Shown here piece after piece: positions 26,464-35,685 of a DNA stretch of 64,000 nt. The stretch is taken from NCBI RefSeq assembly GCF_019931145.1, contig NZ_JAIOUV010000001.1, positions 496,001 through 560,000 of the forward strand, read 5' to 3'. The translations under genes were made by a program, and so were the position numbers. The notes beneath the pieces are model-generated. The model did not search any database, had not been told where the DNA came from, and saw only the letters and a program-made list of their open reading frames with translations. Each line of letters begins with the position of its first letter. Within the stretch, counting starts at the first letter, position 1. This DNA comes from Marinicella meishanensis (GTDB lineage Bacteria; Pseudomonadota; Gammaproteobacteria; Xanthomonadales; Marinicellaceae).

Positions 26464-28977
26464 TCAGAATGTTTGTGTGTAACGGGCATAGACGTTGCGG
26501 CCATAGGTATCAAACAAAAAGCTGTTGAACTCGTCGTTGGAGCTGGGGTTGATTTGCGAGGAGAATCGAGGCAATTCTTCACCCAGGTTTCGTGCCCCCA
26601 CAGTGAACACGCCTTGCCATGGGGTGTGGTAATTGATTTGTACGTCGTGGCTGGTCCAGCTGGGTGCATAGAAAAAGTCATCATTGTCACCATCACCAGC
26701 GATGTGATTGATGTGGTAAGCGAAGACCCAATCACCGATGGCAAAACGGTTGTTCAACTGGCTTCGGACTCTGGGGGTTCCGCGGCCACGCATGGCGTTA
26801 CCGGAACCGTCAAAGCGGTATTCATCCAAATACATGGCCTGTAATTGGCTGTTGAATTGACCACCAAAAACTTCATATTCAGCTTGGACATCCAGGGTCA
26901 GTCCGGACAGGTCCAATGAACCGCCATTGCCATAGCCCACCGCACATTGGCTGTAGCCTCCTTGGCCATCCGGCTCACAGCCTAAGCCCCGAGGAATGGG
27001 GCGGTTGTTTTCAATCAAGGAGATCAATCCGGTTGTGCCAAAGTTGCGGATGCGATCCTTCAATGCCAGGTCCCAAAAACCCAAGCCCAACTGCCAATGG
27101 TCAGAAAATTCGTAGCTGATATCGATGTTGAATTGTTCGATTTGTTCAGATTGCAGGGACGGGTTGACCTCGCTGATGGATACGGGATCGAAGGGATCAA
27201 TGATGGAAATTTCTGGGGGTTCTGGTGTTGAGTTGAATCTGCGCAAGTCTGGCGTGCTGTGATCCTGGCTGTAGGTTCCGCGCACCGTCAAACCGGACTG
27301 TGGTTGCCACACGGCAGTGAATTTGCTTGAGACCTCACTGCCCACATCCGAATAATCGTCATATCGGGCAGCCAGGTTGAATGTCAGCTGCTCATGGATG
27401 GCCATGCCGGCTTTGAAAAACAGACTGGTGGTGTTGCGATCGCCACCGGCCGACCGCCCGACCGTACCGCCCACCAGTCCGGCAGTCGATTGTGGGTCAT
27501 ATTGATCATAATATTCCGTTTCCATGTGAGCGGCGCCAACCACCAGGTTCAAGGGTTTGCCGAACCACTCTGAAGGGCCAAAATGCAGGGTGCCAAACCA
27601 CTCGTCCTGATCGTATTTGGCTTCTCGAAACAGCGTCACTTTCATGGCGTTTAACACGTTCTCTGGGTTATTGAATGGGTTACCCAGATCATAGGTGCCG
27701 TCGGCGATGTAGGCTTCTGCCACATCGCGCAGTAAAAAGTTTCGGCTCACATCACTGGCCCGGTTGTCGCTGTGACGAAATCCCACTTCAAGGTCTGCCC
27801 CTGACAATTCGGCCCGGCTACCGACCTGAAAATCGAGCAATTGATGGGTCACGTTGTATTCTCTGTTACCCAAGGCAGCAAAACGATGCCACCAATTCAC
27901 GGGCTGTGGGTCCAAACCCAAACTGGCATCGAACAATGGGCTGTTGGGATTGGTGGGGTTGTTGGGGCTGTCAGCTGGCAGGGGGCTGAAGAAAAATGAT
28001 GAGTCAGGAACGGGTGCCAACAGTCCAAACGATTCGGCCTGACTGAATGCACTGGTGGCCCACAGCTGCCAGGTGTCATTGATTTGGTGGGTGGCTTTGA
28101 CATACAGGGACCGGTTCTCCAAAGCCGGTTCATCTGAGGCGATGATGGATGGGTCGAAAGCACAACGGCTGCCATTCAATGATGAGCTGTTGGGAACCAA
28201 GGAAAAACCGGGACCCAGGTTGTCACATCCGGTGTTAAACGAGGTCCAATTGAATTCATCGGCCCCAAAGCTCAGGGTGGTGAAGCTGTTGCCAAACACC
28301 GAAGCGCTGGACACATCATTAGGCAAATCATTTTCCGCGATCAATTCCCGGTCATTCCATGACACCCCAGCCAAAACACGGGAGCGGTCCGAACGGGCAC
28401 CGAACACCAAGGAGCCTTCTTCGCGTTCGCCACCGGCCCTGGGGTAACCAACATCGGCCGTGCCCAGCATCAATTCAGCCCCTTCAAAATCGTCGCGGGT
28501 CACCACATTGATCACCCCACCGACGGCATCGGCACCGTACAAGGCCGAGCCCCCTTCGGTCATCACTTCAATCCGCTCAATGGCACCCAAGGGCAGCAGG
28601 TTCAAGTTTTGCCAAGCTGGCGCATGCGGGGATTTGGGTAAACGCCGACCATCGACCAGCACCAAGGTCAGGCCTGCCCCGCTGCCCCGCAACGACACGG
28701 CGGCATCAGCTTGCGCGGTGGATCCCGTTTTCGGTCGGTAAGAGCCGAATGAATTGCTGGGCAAATGGCGAATGAAGTCGGCCGCATGACTGGCGCCGCT
28801 CAACAGGATGTCTTCGCGGGTGTAAATCTGAACGTTGCTGGCAGGGTCTGCAGCGGTGGTTGTCAGGCGTGATTGCACTGTGGTTGAGTCGGCATCGGTT
28901 GCAGGCAATAAGCCAGCGGCGGTCAGGGCCAACGCCAGCAGCACACTCGGTTTGTTGAACTGTTTCTCTCGTTCCAT
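26464..28977 (-). CDS. TonB-dependent receptor
   Basis: The 837-residue outer-membrane protein has an N-terminal hydrophobic signal (about 10-28), a plug domain (about 45-165: VQIYTREDILLSGASHAADF and, further on, LRGSGAGLTLVLVDGRRL and ALYGADAVGGVINVVTRDDF) and a 22-strand-type barrel. It ends in the aromatic residue F required for BAM recognition (YGRNVYARYTQTF). The plug sequence with a DGRRLP motif resembles receptors of the CirA/NicO-like group common in Xanthomonadales and Caulobacterales. The ligand is not evident; no siderophore or sugar gene adjoins. It ends only 26 bp from bioD, tail to tail. Confidence 0.92.
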   Translation of the reverse strand: MEREKQFNKPSVLLALALTAAGLLPATDADSTTVQSRLTTTAADPASNVQIYTREDILLSGASHAADFIRHLPSNSFGSYRPKTGSTAQADAAVSLRGSGAGLTLVLVDGRRLPKSPHAPAWQNLNLLPLGAIERIEVMTEGGSALYGADAVGGVINVVTRDDFEGAELMLGTADVGYPRAGGEREEGSLVFGARSDRSRVLAGVSWNDRELIAENDLPNDVSSASVFGNSFTTLSFGADEFNWTSFNTGCDNLGPGFSLVPNSSSLNGSRCAFDPSIIASDEPALENRSLYVKATHQINDTWQLWATSAFSQAESFGLLAPVPDSSFFFSPLPADSPNNPTNPNSPLFDASLGLDPQPVNWWHRFAALGNREYNVTHQLLDFQVGSRAELSGADLEVGFRHSDNRASDVSRNFLLRDVAEAYIADGTYDLGNPFNNPENVLNAMKVTLFREAKYDQDEWFGTLHFGPSEWFGKPLNLVVGAAHMETEYYDQYDPQSTAGLVGGTVGRSAGGDRNTTSLFFKAGMAIHEQLTFNLAARYDDYSDVGSEVSSKFTAVWQPQSGLTVRGTYSQDHSTPDLRRFNSTPEPPEISIIDPFDPVSISEVNPSLQSEQIEQFNIDISYEFSDHWQLGLGFWDLALKDRIRNFGTTGLISLIENNRPIPRGLGCEPDGQGGYSQCAVGYGNGGSLDLSGLTLDVQAEYEVFGGQFNSQLQAMYLDEYRFDGSGNAMRGRGTPRVRSQLNNRFAIGDWVFAYHINHIAGDGDNDDFFYAPSWTSHDVQINYHTPWQGVFTVGARNLGEELPRFSSQINPSSNDEFNSFLFDTYGRNVYARYTQTF

Positions 28978-29045
28978 ATTGTTTTCTAATTGTCATTAAT
29001 GGGATGACGCCATGATAAGCCATCATCTGCTTTCATATGAGCAGA

Positions 29046-29078
29046 AATGGGCCCAAAAAAAACAAATTTGGGCCCATT
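29046..29078 (-). terminator. Hairpin after the truncated TonB receptor
   Basis: A 12-bp perfect stem, AATGGGCCCAAA with TTTGGGCCCATT, overlaps the stop of the truncated receptor. The loop on the minus strand holds eight T residues, but no T-run follows the stem, so its terminator function is uncertain. Confidence 0.45.
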
Positions 29079-30585
29079 AAAATTCTTGCGTGTACCGGGC
29101 ATACACAATGCGGCCAAAGGGGTTGTACAACTCTGTTTGATAGCGCTCAGCAGTGAACCGTTCTTGACCCAATGGTGGTGCTTTGGCCAACAGGTTTTGA
29201 ATGCCTAAGGTGAGCTGACCTTGCCAGGCGTTGTGGTGGTTGAATTGCACGTCATGGGTGACCCAGGTTGGGGTGCGGCTGGTGACCACATAGGCCAGTT
29301 GGTCTTGTTGACCAACCAGGTTGATCTGGTGATGCAGTTGCCAGTTGTTCTTACCGAAGCTGTGACGCCATTGCAACCGGTGTTTGGGCTGATTCAGGCC
29401 GCCCACCCGATTGCCGCTGTCTTGGATAGGCTCTGGGTAATAACGGGGATTTTCAGAACTCAGTGGTAACAGGCCCACATAGCGGTCTTCCAGCACATGC
29501 ACTGACTGCCAGTTGGTCGCATAAGTGCCGCCAAATACATCGGCTTGAAATCCCATTGCCAACAACACACTCTGGTGGTCTAGTTGTCCCACATTGCCAA
29601 AACCCACCACACAAACCCCATCAGCACATCCCATGCCAGAGGGTATGATGATGTCGGGTACATCGTTGGCAAATACCACATAGGATGCCGGTATGTCGCG
29701 AATGACGTCTTCAATGCGGCTGTCCACATAACTGACCTGTATAAGGGATTGATTGGTGGGTTGATAGTTTATTGACAACCTCCACTGGTCTGCTTGTTCG
29801 GCTTTCAATGAGGCATTGAAACGGTCAATGACAGTCACATCACGCAAGTAACAGTCCATGGGTTGTGGCGCCCCCAAACAAATGGGTGGATAGATGATGT
29901 CTTCGGTGGTGATGTCGTCATTGCTGGGGCTTTGGTACAAGGACGGTCGATTGAAATCGTGGCTGTAGGCGGCATGAATTTGCAGCGAATCCCAAGGTTG
30001 GTAGGTCATGCTCAAATGGCCCGCATGGGCAGCTTTGAACCGATTGCTGTCACTGTAACGGATACCCGCATCCAATGTCAGCTGGGTGTGAATGGGGGCT
30101 TGCATCAGCAAGGACAGATCGGCGATGGATTGCTTGCCATGGCGGTTGCGAACGGCATCAAAGCCACCGTTGAGCTGTCCCGCCAAACTCAAGGGGTCAT
30201 GCACATCGTGGTACTTCTCTTGCCGGTATTCGGCTTTGGCCGTCAGGGTCAAATTACCACCGGACAGGGTCATGCCTTGATGGGTGTATTGACCGTACAA
30301 AGACTGTTGGTCATGCCGCGATTCGCGGTATGCCGTGACCCGCAATGCATCGAGCACACCGGCTTGGCTGGCCGGGGATGCTTGTAAGTCAAAGGCACCG
30401 GACTCCACTGCCGCCAAGGTCGCTTCATGCAAGAAAAAATTGCGCCCCACCTGCTCAAATTGGTGGTTGCTGTGATGCCAACCCAACTGCCATTGGTGAT
30501 CGGTGAAATGGCCATTCAATTGCAATGAACCGCTGATCCATTCGGCTTGGTTGAGACGTTTTCGTGGGTGCTGTGGGGCCCTGGT
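29077..30585 (-). pseudogene. 5'-truncated TonB-dependent receptor
   Basis: The open frame covers only the C-terminal barrel of a receptor paralogous to the intact gene downstream. Matching blocks are GRNFFLHEATLAAVESGAFDL versus the NFLLRDVAEAYIADGTYDL region, HDVHDPLSLAG versus YDQYDPQSTAG, THDVQFNHHNAWQG versus SHDVQINYHTPWQG, and the ends VYARYTQEF versus VYARYTQTF. The signal peptide, plug domain and roughly the first third are missing. The frame is closed by TGA just upstream of 30585 and has no ATG, only a TTG at 30525. It is best read as a remnant of a tandem duplication. A plug-less barrel would be an open pore if it reached the membrane. Confidence 0.85.
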
Positions 30586-30694
30586 TCAAGTCACCAGATT
30601 GTCATCCAATCGCAACCGAATCCTCATTTTGGCTGGGTAAGCTGTGGGCTTTTTAACCGCGGCGCCAGCCGCGCTTTGTGAATCAGAGGACCCC

Positions 30695-32236
30695 ATGAAA
30701 TTCAACTTTCGAACCACCTGCCAATTGGGCGCTTTGTTGGCTTATAGCGGCATCGGCCAGGCCCAAGTGACTTTGGAAAAAATCAACACACTGAGCACCG
30801 GTTTGGGTGAAGGCTCGGCCGAAATCATCAGTTACGATCCCGGCAGTCAGCAACTGTTTGTGATCAATTCCGGCTTTGCTTCATTCAGCATTTTTGACTT
30901 CACCGATCCGACCCAGGCCAGCACCGGCACCGGCATTGACCTGTCTTCTTTTGGCGCCGGTCCCAACAGCATCGCCAGTCACAACGGCGTGGTGGCCGTG
31001 GCGGTGGAAGCCAACACCGTGACCGATGCCGGCACCGTGGAATTTTTTGACACCTCAGGCAACCACCTCAGAAGCTTAACCGTCGGTGCCTTGCCTGACA
31101 TGTTGACCTTCACCCCTGATGGCAATCAACTGCTGGTGGCCAATGAGGGTGAACCGGATGGTGGCATCAACCCACTGGGTTCGGTCAGCTTGATCGACTT
31201 GAGCAGTGGCGTGGCTGCGGCCACGGTCAACACCCTGGACTTCACCGCTTTCAATGTGGGCCAGCCACGTCATGGTGAATTGCCGTCTGCGGTGATCATT
31301 GCCCCGGGTCAAGCGGTGGCCGAAGATCTGGAACCCGAATACATCGCCATCAGTGAAGACGGCAGTCAGGCTTTTGTCACCTTGCAAGAAAACAACGCGG
31401 TGGCGGTGCTTGATCTGACCACCCCGGCCATTTCCAGCATCCTGGCCTTGGGCTTCAAAGACCACAGTTTGGTGGGTAATGAACTGGACCCCAGTGACCG
31501 CGATGGACCGGGTGGTACCGGGGCGATCAACATCAACAACTGGCCAGTCAAAGGCATTTACATGCCCGATGCCATTGCGGCGGTGAATGTGGGCGGCAGC
31601 GATTACTACTTGACTGCCAACGAGGGTGATGCCCGGGATGAAGACGACCGCATCGGCAATTTGTTGTTGGACCCCACCGCTTTCCCCAATGCCGCCACCC
31701 TGCAATTGGATGAGCAGCTGGGGCGACTGGATGCCCAAACCAACTTGGGTGGTTCGCCATCAGGTTTCACCGAATTGTTTGTCTATGGGGGCCGTTCTTT
31801 TTCCATTTGGGATGGCAGTACCGGTGCCCAGGTGTTTGATTCGGGCAGTGAAATTGCCTTCAAGATTGCCGAATTAACGCCCGAACTGTTCAATGCCAAC
31901 AATTCGTCACCCAGTGACTTCGATGAGCGCAGCGACAACAAAGGCGCCGAGCCCGAAGGCATCACCACCGCCCAAGTGGGTCAAAAACACATCGCCTTCA
32001 TTGGTTTGGAACGGGTCGGTGGGGTCATGGTTTATGACATTTCAGAGCCGGCTTTGGCCGAATTTGAAAGTTACCACCCCGCCAGCGATGGCGATGTGGC
32101 ACCTGAAGGTTTGTTGTTCATTGCCGGCGCCAACAATGGCAGCGGCACCGACTTGTTGTTGGTGAGTTATGAAGACACCGGCACCATTGGGGTGTTTCGG
32201 GTGTTGGATGTGATCTTTAAGAATAACTTCGAATAA
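30695..32236 (+). CDS. Secreted choice-of-anchor I family protein
   Basis: The 513-residue product has a signal peptide (about 1-22, cleavage near GQAQ) and a seven-bladed-propeller-like repeat region. Typical strings of the choice-of-anchor I family are seen: LPDMLTFTPDGNQLLVANEGEPD, YIAISEDGSQAFVTLQENNAVAVLDL, YYLTANEGDARDED and GAEPEGITTAQVG. The Asp-rich NEGDARDED block suggests metal binding. Related proteins are annotated as phytase-like or alkaline-phosphatase-associated, but activity is unproven. It ends in VIFKNNFE, like the short IFxxxFE tails I recall on exported proteins of Xanthomonadales relatives. ATG 30695 follows AGAGGA. The gene stands alone. Confidence 0.85.
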   Translation: MKFNFRTTCQLGALLAYSGIGQAQVTLEKINTLSTGLGEGSAEIISYDPGSQQLFVINSGFASFSIFDFTDPTQASTGTGIDLSSFGAGPNSIASHNGVVAVAVEANTVTDAGTVEFFDTSGNHLRSLTVGALPDMLTFTPDGNQLLVANEGEPDGGINPLGSVSLIDLSSGVAAATVNTLDFTAFNVGQPRHGELPSAVIIAPGQAVAEDLEPEYIAISEDGSQAFVTLQENNAVAVLDLTTPAISSILALGFKDHSLVGNELDPSDRDGPGGTGAININNWPVKGIYMPDAIAAVNVGGSDYYLTANEGDARDEDDRIGNLLLDPTAFPNAATLQLDEQLGRLDAQTNLGGSPSGFTELFVYGGRSFSIWDGSTGAQVFDSGSEIAFKIAELTPELFNANNSSPSDFDERSDNKGAEPEGITTAQVGQKHIAFIGLERVGGVMVYDISEPALAEFESYHPASDGDVAPEGLLFIAGANNGSGTDLLLVSYEDTGTIGVFRVLDVIFKNNFE

Positions 32237-32253
32237 ACCACCGGGTCTCGTCA

Positions 32254-32275
32254 AGCCCCGCAGGGAAGCGGGGCT
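32254..32275. terminator. Hairpin between convergent genes
   Basis: An 8-bp GC-rich stem AGCCCCGC / GCGGGGCT with loop AGGGAA lies between two converging genes. No T-run follows on either strand, so it may work as a weak bidirectional terminator or as 3'-end protection. Confidence 0.5.
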
Positions 32276-32287
32276 GCTCGGATTAGA

Positions 32288-33526
32288 TCAGTTTTTCTGA
32301 AGGGCTTGAATCGGGTCCAAATCAGCGGCTTGTTTGGCCGGATAATAACCAAAGGCGATGCCGGTCAACAGACACACGCCGACGGCCAGGATGATGGAGA
32401 AAATGCTCCAGGCCACCGGCCAGGCGGCAAAGGATTGGATCAAGAACGACAAGGCGATGCCCATGATGATGCCGAGCACTGCACCAAAGGCGGCAATGGT
32501 GGCACTCTCGATCAAGAATTGATTTTTGATGTCGGCTTTGCGCGCCCCCAGGGCCCGAAGCAAACCGATTTCCTTGGTCCGTTCCAGCACCGTGGCCAAC
32601 ATGATGTTCATGATGCCTATACCGCCCACCAACAGCGAAATGCCGGCGATGCTGGACATCACGATGGTGAAGATTTGTTGGGTTTGGTTTTGTTGATTCA
32701 ACAACGAGGCGGGCACCACAATTTGGTAATCATCGATGTTGCCATGGCGCCGTTTGAGCAAGCGGTCGATGGCCACCGAGGCCAATTGTGGCTTGATCGA
32801 TTCATCCAGTCCCACCCGAATGGTGTCCAACTGGCTTTCCAACATCTCCAGTTTCAAACGCTTGAAGGCGGTTTCCACCGGGATGAAGATTTGGTTGTGT
32901 TCGGCCCCCAGTTTGATGCCTTGAATTTCATCCTTGCTCAACTCGTCTTTGCGCAGGATGCCAATCACTTCAACCCACAAGTGGTTGACTTTGATGCGTT
33001 GGCCCATGGCGTTCTCACCCGGGAACAGCTGGTCGGCCACCTCCGAACCAATCACCGCCACTTGGGCAAAAGCGTCGTTGTCATCGGCATTGAACAAGCG
33101 ACCGTCAGAGACTTCCAGGTTGGACATGGCAAAACAATTGGGCGAGACCGCTTTGACCGCACCGTCTGAATTGGCATTGACCGAAAACAGGCTCCAGGTC
33201 TTGAGGGTTTTTTCACCACAGGTTTGTTCCACAAACGGCAGGCTGGTTTGGATCGCCCGCACATCGTTCATCGACAAACCCAGCGTGTCTTCACGCACCT
33301 CTTTGAGGGTTTCCTGATCGAAGGTTTTTTCTTCGATCACCAAATTGCGCAGGCCCATTTTTTCGATCAAACGGGTGGCTTCGGCCTGGGCCCCTTCACC
33401 GATGCTGAGCATCGCGATCACCGCGCCGACGCCAAACACCATGCCCAGCAGGGTCAACAGCGTGCGCAGTTTGTGGTGCATCATTTCGGAGATGGCGTGC
33501 CTGAGGTTGATGCTGAGCGTGTTCAA
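32288..33526 (-). CDS. MacB/FtsX-type ABC transporter permease
   Basis: The 412-residue product has the MacB-type plan. TM1 is about 21-41 (LRTLLTLLGMVFGVGAVIAML), a periplasmic domain covers about 45-275, and three helices lie near the C terminus (about 285-405) around IGIMNIMLATVLERTKEIGLLRALGA. It belongs to the mechanotransmission group, which moves substrates in the periplasm or extracts lipoproteins rather than importing. The start is TTG at 33526 and overlaps the preceding adaptor stop in TTGA; the N terminus fits the family, so a later Met is unlikely. It is the last gene of a five-gene operon with one ATPase and three adaptors. Confidence 0.9.
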   Translation of the reverse strand: MNTLSINLRHAISEMMHHKLRTLLTLLGMVFGVGAVIAMLSIGEGAQAEATRLIEKMGLRNLVIEEKTFDQETLKEVREDTLGLSMNDVRAIQTSLPFVEQTCGEKTLKTWSLFSVNANSDGAVKAVSPNCFAMSNLEVSDGRLFNADDNDAFAQVAVIGSEVADQLFPGENAMGQRIKVNHLWVEVIGILRKDELSKDEIQGIKLGAEHNQIFIPVETAFKRLKLEMLESQLDTIRVGLDESIKPQLASVAIDRLLKRRHGNIDDYQIVVPASLLNQQNQTQQIFTIVMSSIAGISLLVGGIGIMNIMLATVLERTKEIGLLRALGARKADIKNQFLIESATIAAFGAVLGIIMGIALSFLIQSFAAWPVAWSIFSIILAVGVCLLTGIAFGYYPAKQAADLDPIQALQKN

Positions 33527-34731
33527 AGTCTGGCCTCCAGAATGGTGTTCGCGGGTTGGGTCAAAGCGATGACGTCGCCATCGGCCAGACCGGATTCAAT
33601 GGTGCACATGCTGGAACTGCAAAAACCGGTGTTGACCGCTTGTTGTTTGAAATCATCGCCTTCCTGCAAAAACACATAGGTGTTGTCATCGACCCGGAAC
33701 ACGGTTTGGATCGGCACCACCAGTCCGCGGTTTTGTTCCACCACCCGGATGCTGGCATTGAGTCGTTGACCGGGCTTCAGTTTGTCCGGATCTTTGGTAT
33801 CCAAAGCCACCGTCACGGTGAAGTATTTCACGGGGTTGTCGCGTTCCTTGGGTTGGGCGGTTTTGCTGATGGATTTGACGTGCCCCTCAAACATACTGCC
33901 TGGATAGGCGTGCAAGGATACGCTGACCCCGACCCCTTCTTTGATGCCAATGGCTTCCACTTCGGGCACAAACACCTTGGCCTGCATTTCACTCAAGTCT
34001 GGCAGTTTGGCCAGCTTGGCACCAGGGAACACTGACTTGCCGGGTTCCGGCAACGAGCCATCCCAACTGGGTTCGAGCACAAACAAGCCATCATGCGGCG
34101 CCTTGATTTCCAAAGCGCTCAAACTGGCACTGTTCATTTCCAGCTTCGCCACTTGTTTTTGTTTGGAGCTTTCCAACACCGCTTTTTCGGAAGCCGATTT
34201 TTCCACGTAGTTTTCTTCCACTTTCTCGATGTGATTCGATTTGGCTTTGAGGAATTCTTCGTTGTCGCCGGCTTCGATCATTTCAATTTTGGTGTACAAC
34301 AAGGGGTCGTCGATGTTGAATTGTTTGGCCAGTTGGTATTCGTAATCAATCACCTGGGCTTCGGCATCAAAACTGAATTGGGTGTTGTCAATTTCGCGGT
34401 CCTTGGCCAGCATGGAGTACATGATTTTTTGAATTTCAAAGTTGGTTTCATCCACTTCCAACTGGAAGTTGCTGCCATCAAAGCGGGCCACCACTTCGCC
34501 TTCTTTGACCTGGGAAAACTGTGGCATGATCCAGGCCAGGGTTTGGGGTCGGCGCGACGCAGCCGGGGCGGTGATGGGGGTGGATTTGACCGCTTCCAAT
34601 TCGCCTTCGGCGTGGATTTGAAACACCACTTCACTGGCCGCCACTTGAATCACTGGGGTTGAATTGCCGGTTTCTTCGCCGCAGGCACTGAGCAGGGCGA
34701 CGAGTCCGAGGAGGATGCCTGTTCTGATCAT
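33523..34731 (-). CDS. HlyD/RND-type periplasmic adaptor lipoprotein
   Basis: The 402-residue product has a lipobox (LLSACGEE, Cys at about 17), which predicts lipid anchoring. A long coiled-coil hairpin (about 130-200, with EEFLKAKSNHIEKVEENY) links two halves of a lipoyl/barrel-sandwich domain, and a beta-barrel and membrane-proximal part follow (LKPGQRLNASIRVVEQ). It resembles MacA-type adaptors and is the most canonical of the three adaptors in the operon. ATG 34731, with TCGGAG before it, is preferred to a GTG 6 nt upstream that overlaps the previous stop. It should link the inner-membrane permease to an outer-membrane exit duct, not encoded here. Confidence 0.87.
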   Translation of the reverse strand: MIRTGILLGLVALLSACGEETGNSTPVIQVAASEVVFQIHAEGELEAVKSTPITAPAASRRPQTLAWIMPQFSQVKEGEVVARFDGSNFQLEVDETNFEIQKIMYSMLAKDREIDNTQFSFDAEAQVIDYEYQLAKQFNIDDPLLYTKIEMIEAGDNEEFLKAKSNHIEKVEENYVEKSASEKAVLESSKQKQVAKLEMNSASLSALEIKAPHDGLFVLEPSWDGSLPEPGKSVFPGAKLAKLPDLSEMQAKVFVPEVEAIGIKEGVGVSVSLHAYPGSMFEGHVKSISKTAQPKERDNPVKYFTVTVALDTKDPDKLKPGQRLNASIRVVEQNRGLVVPIQTVFRVDDNTYVFLQEGDDFKQQAVNTGFCSSSMCTIESGLADGDVIALTQPANTILEARL

Positions 34732-34733
34732 GT

Positions 34734-35684
34734 TCACTCCGACATTATGGTTGCCTTGATGCTCATGCCAGGGCGCATGATCTCGAGGTTCAGATCATCA
34801 ATCGCCACCACCGCATCAAGGATTTTGGAAGGTTGGTTTTTGGACTTGGTGCGCACCACTTTGGACAAGGACTCGATGGTGCCGGTGAACTCCAGGTCAG
34901 GGTAGGCATCCAGCACAAACTTCACGGCCTGGCCTTCGGCCACCCGCGACATGTCGTTCTCCTTGATTTCCAATTGGGCAATGATTTTTTCCAAGTCGGC
35001 CACTTCGGTGACCCGGGCGCCACCCCAGACCGAATCACCCACCGCGTATTTGTTGTTGTTCCAATCGGTTTTGTGCATCACAATGCCTTTGCGTTTGGAC
35101 ATGATGCGCATGCGTTGGATGGAATCATTCAACTCGTCCACTTCGGCCGACAGTTTGGTGATGTTGGCTTTGAGGATGTCGATTTCGGTGTTCAATTTGT
35201 CCTCGGTCAGGCGGCGGTCGTCCAAGGCGTGTTGGAATTCCAGCTTGGCCAATTCATGCTTCAATTGGTTTTCTTCGTATTCATTCAAAGCAATCACGCT
35301 TTTGGGCAAATCGGCTTTGCGCTGGGCTTTGTCCAACAGCATTTTTTTCTCTTCGACAGCCAGGTCTTTGTTTTGAATGGTCTCCACCATGCCCACCTCG
35401 GTGTTGCGCAACTCCGATTGTTTGATGTTCAATTCACCTTGTTTGTCCAACAATCGTTCTTTGAGTTGATCGGTTTTGAACATCAACACCGGTTGTCCGG
35501 GATTGACTTGGGTCCCATCTTCGGCCATGAAGGCAATGGTGTATTGCCAAATGCGGCGAATTTTGGGGGGTGAATAGTTGTCGGTTTCCAAGGCTTTCAA
35601 TTCGCCATTGGCACTGAAGTCTGTCGCCTGCGCGGCAGGCCAGGCCAACAGCAACAACAATCCCATCATATAGGTTGTTTTCAT
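34734..35684 (-). CDS. HlyD-family adaptor, second copy
   Basis: The 316-residue product has a signal peptide (about 1-20, MGLLLLLAWPAAQATDF) and no lipobox. An N-terminal half of a lipoyl domain (EDGTQVNPGQPVLMFKTDQL) is followed by a long helical hairpin (about 60-180, very rich in Leu, Lys and Glu), then the second half of the lipoyl domain (MSKRKGIVMHKTDWNNNKYAVGD region) and a beta-barrel. It lacks the C-terminal membrane-proximal domain of complete adaptors. It is clearly a paralogue of its neighbours, sharing motifs such as KFVLDAYPDLEFTGTIESLSK. Confidence 0.85.
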   Translation of the reverse strand: MKTTYMMGLLLLLAWPAAQATDFSANGELKALETDNYSPPKIRRIWQYTIAFMAEDGTQVNPGQPVLMFKTDQLKERLLDKQGELNIKQSELRNTEVGMVETIQNKDLAVEEKKMLLDKAQRKADLPKSVIALNEYEENQLKHELAKLEFQHALDDRRLTEDKLNTEIDILKANITKLSAEVDELNDSIQRMRIMSKRKGIVMHKTDWNNNKYAVGDSVWGGARVTEVADLEKIIAQLEIKENDMSRVAEGQAVKFVLDAYPDLEFTGTIESLSKVVRTKSKNQPSKILDAVVAIDDLNLEIMRPGMSIKATIMSE

Positions 35685-35685
35685 T

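Noticed and set aside
32306-33169. Plus ORF of 287 codons
   Set aside because: Antisense to the MacB-like permease, with Gln/His/Asp/Gly-rich low-quality sequence. No ribosome site or family pattern.
34833-35573. Plus ORF of 246 codons
   Set aside because: Antisense shadow of an adaptor gene. His/Phe/Gly/Val-rich as expected from the reverse frame of coiled-coil codons.
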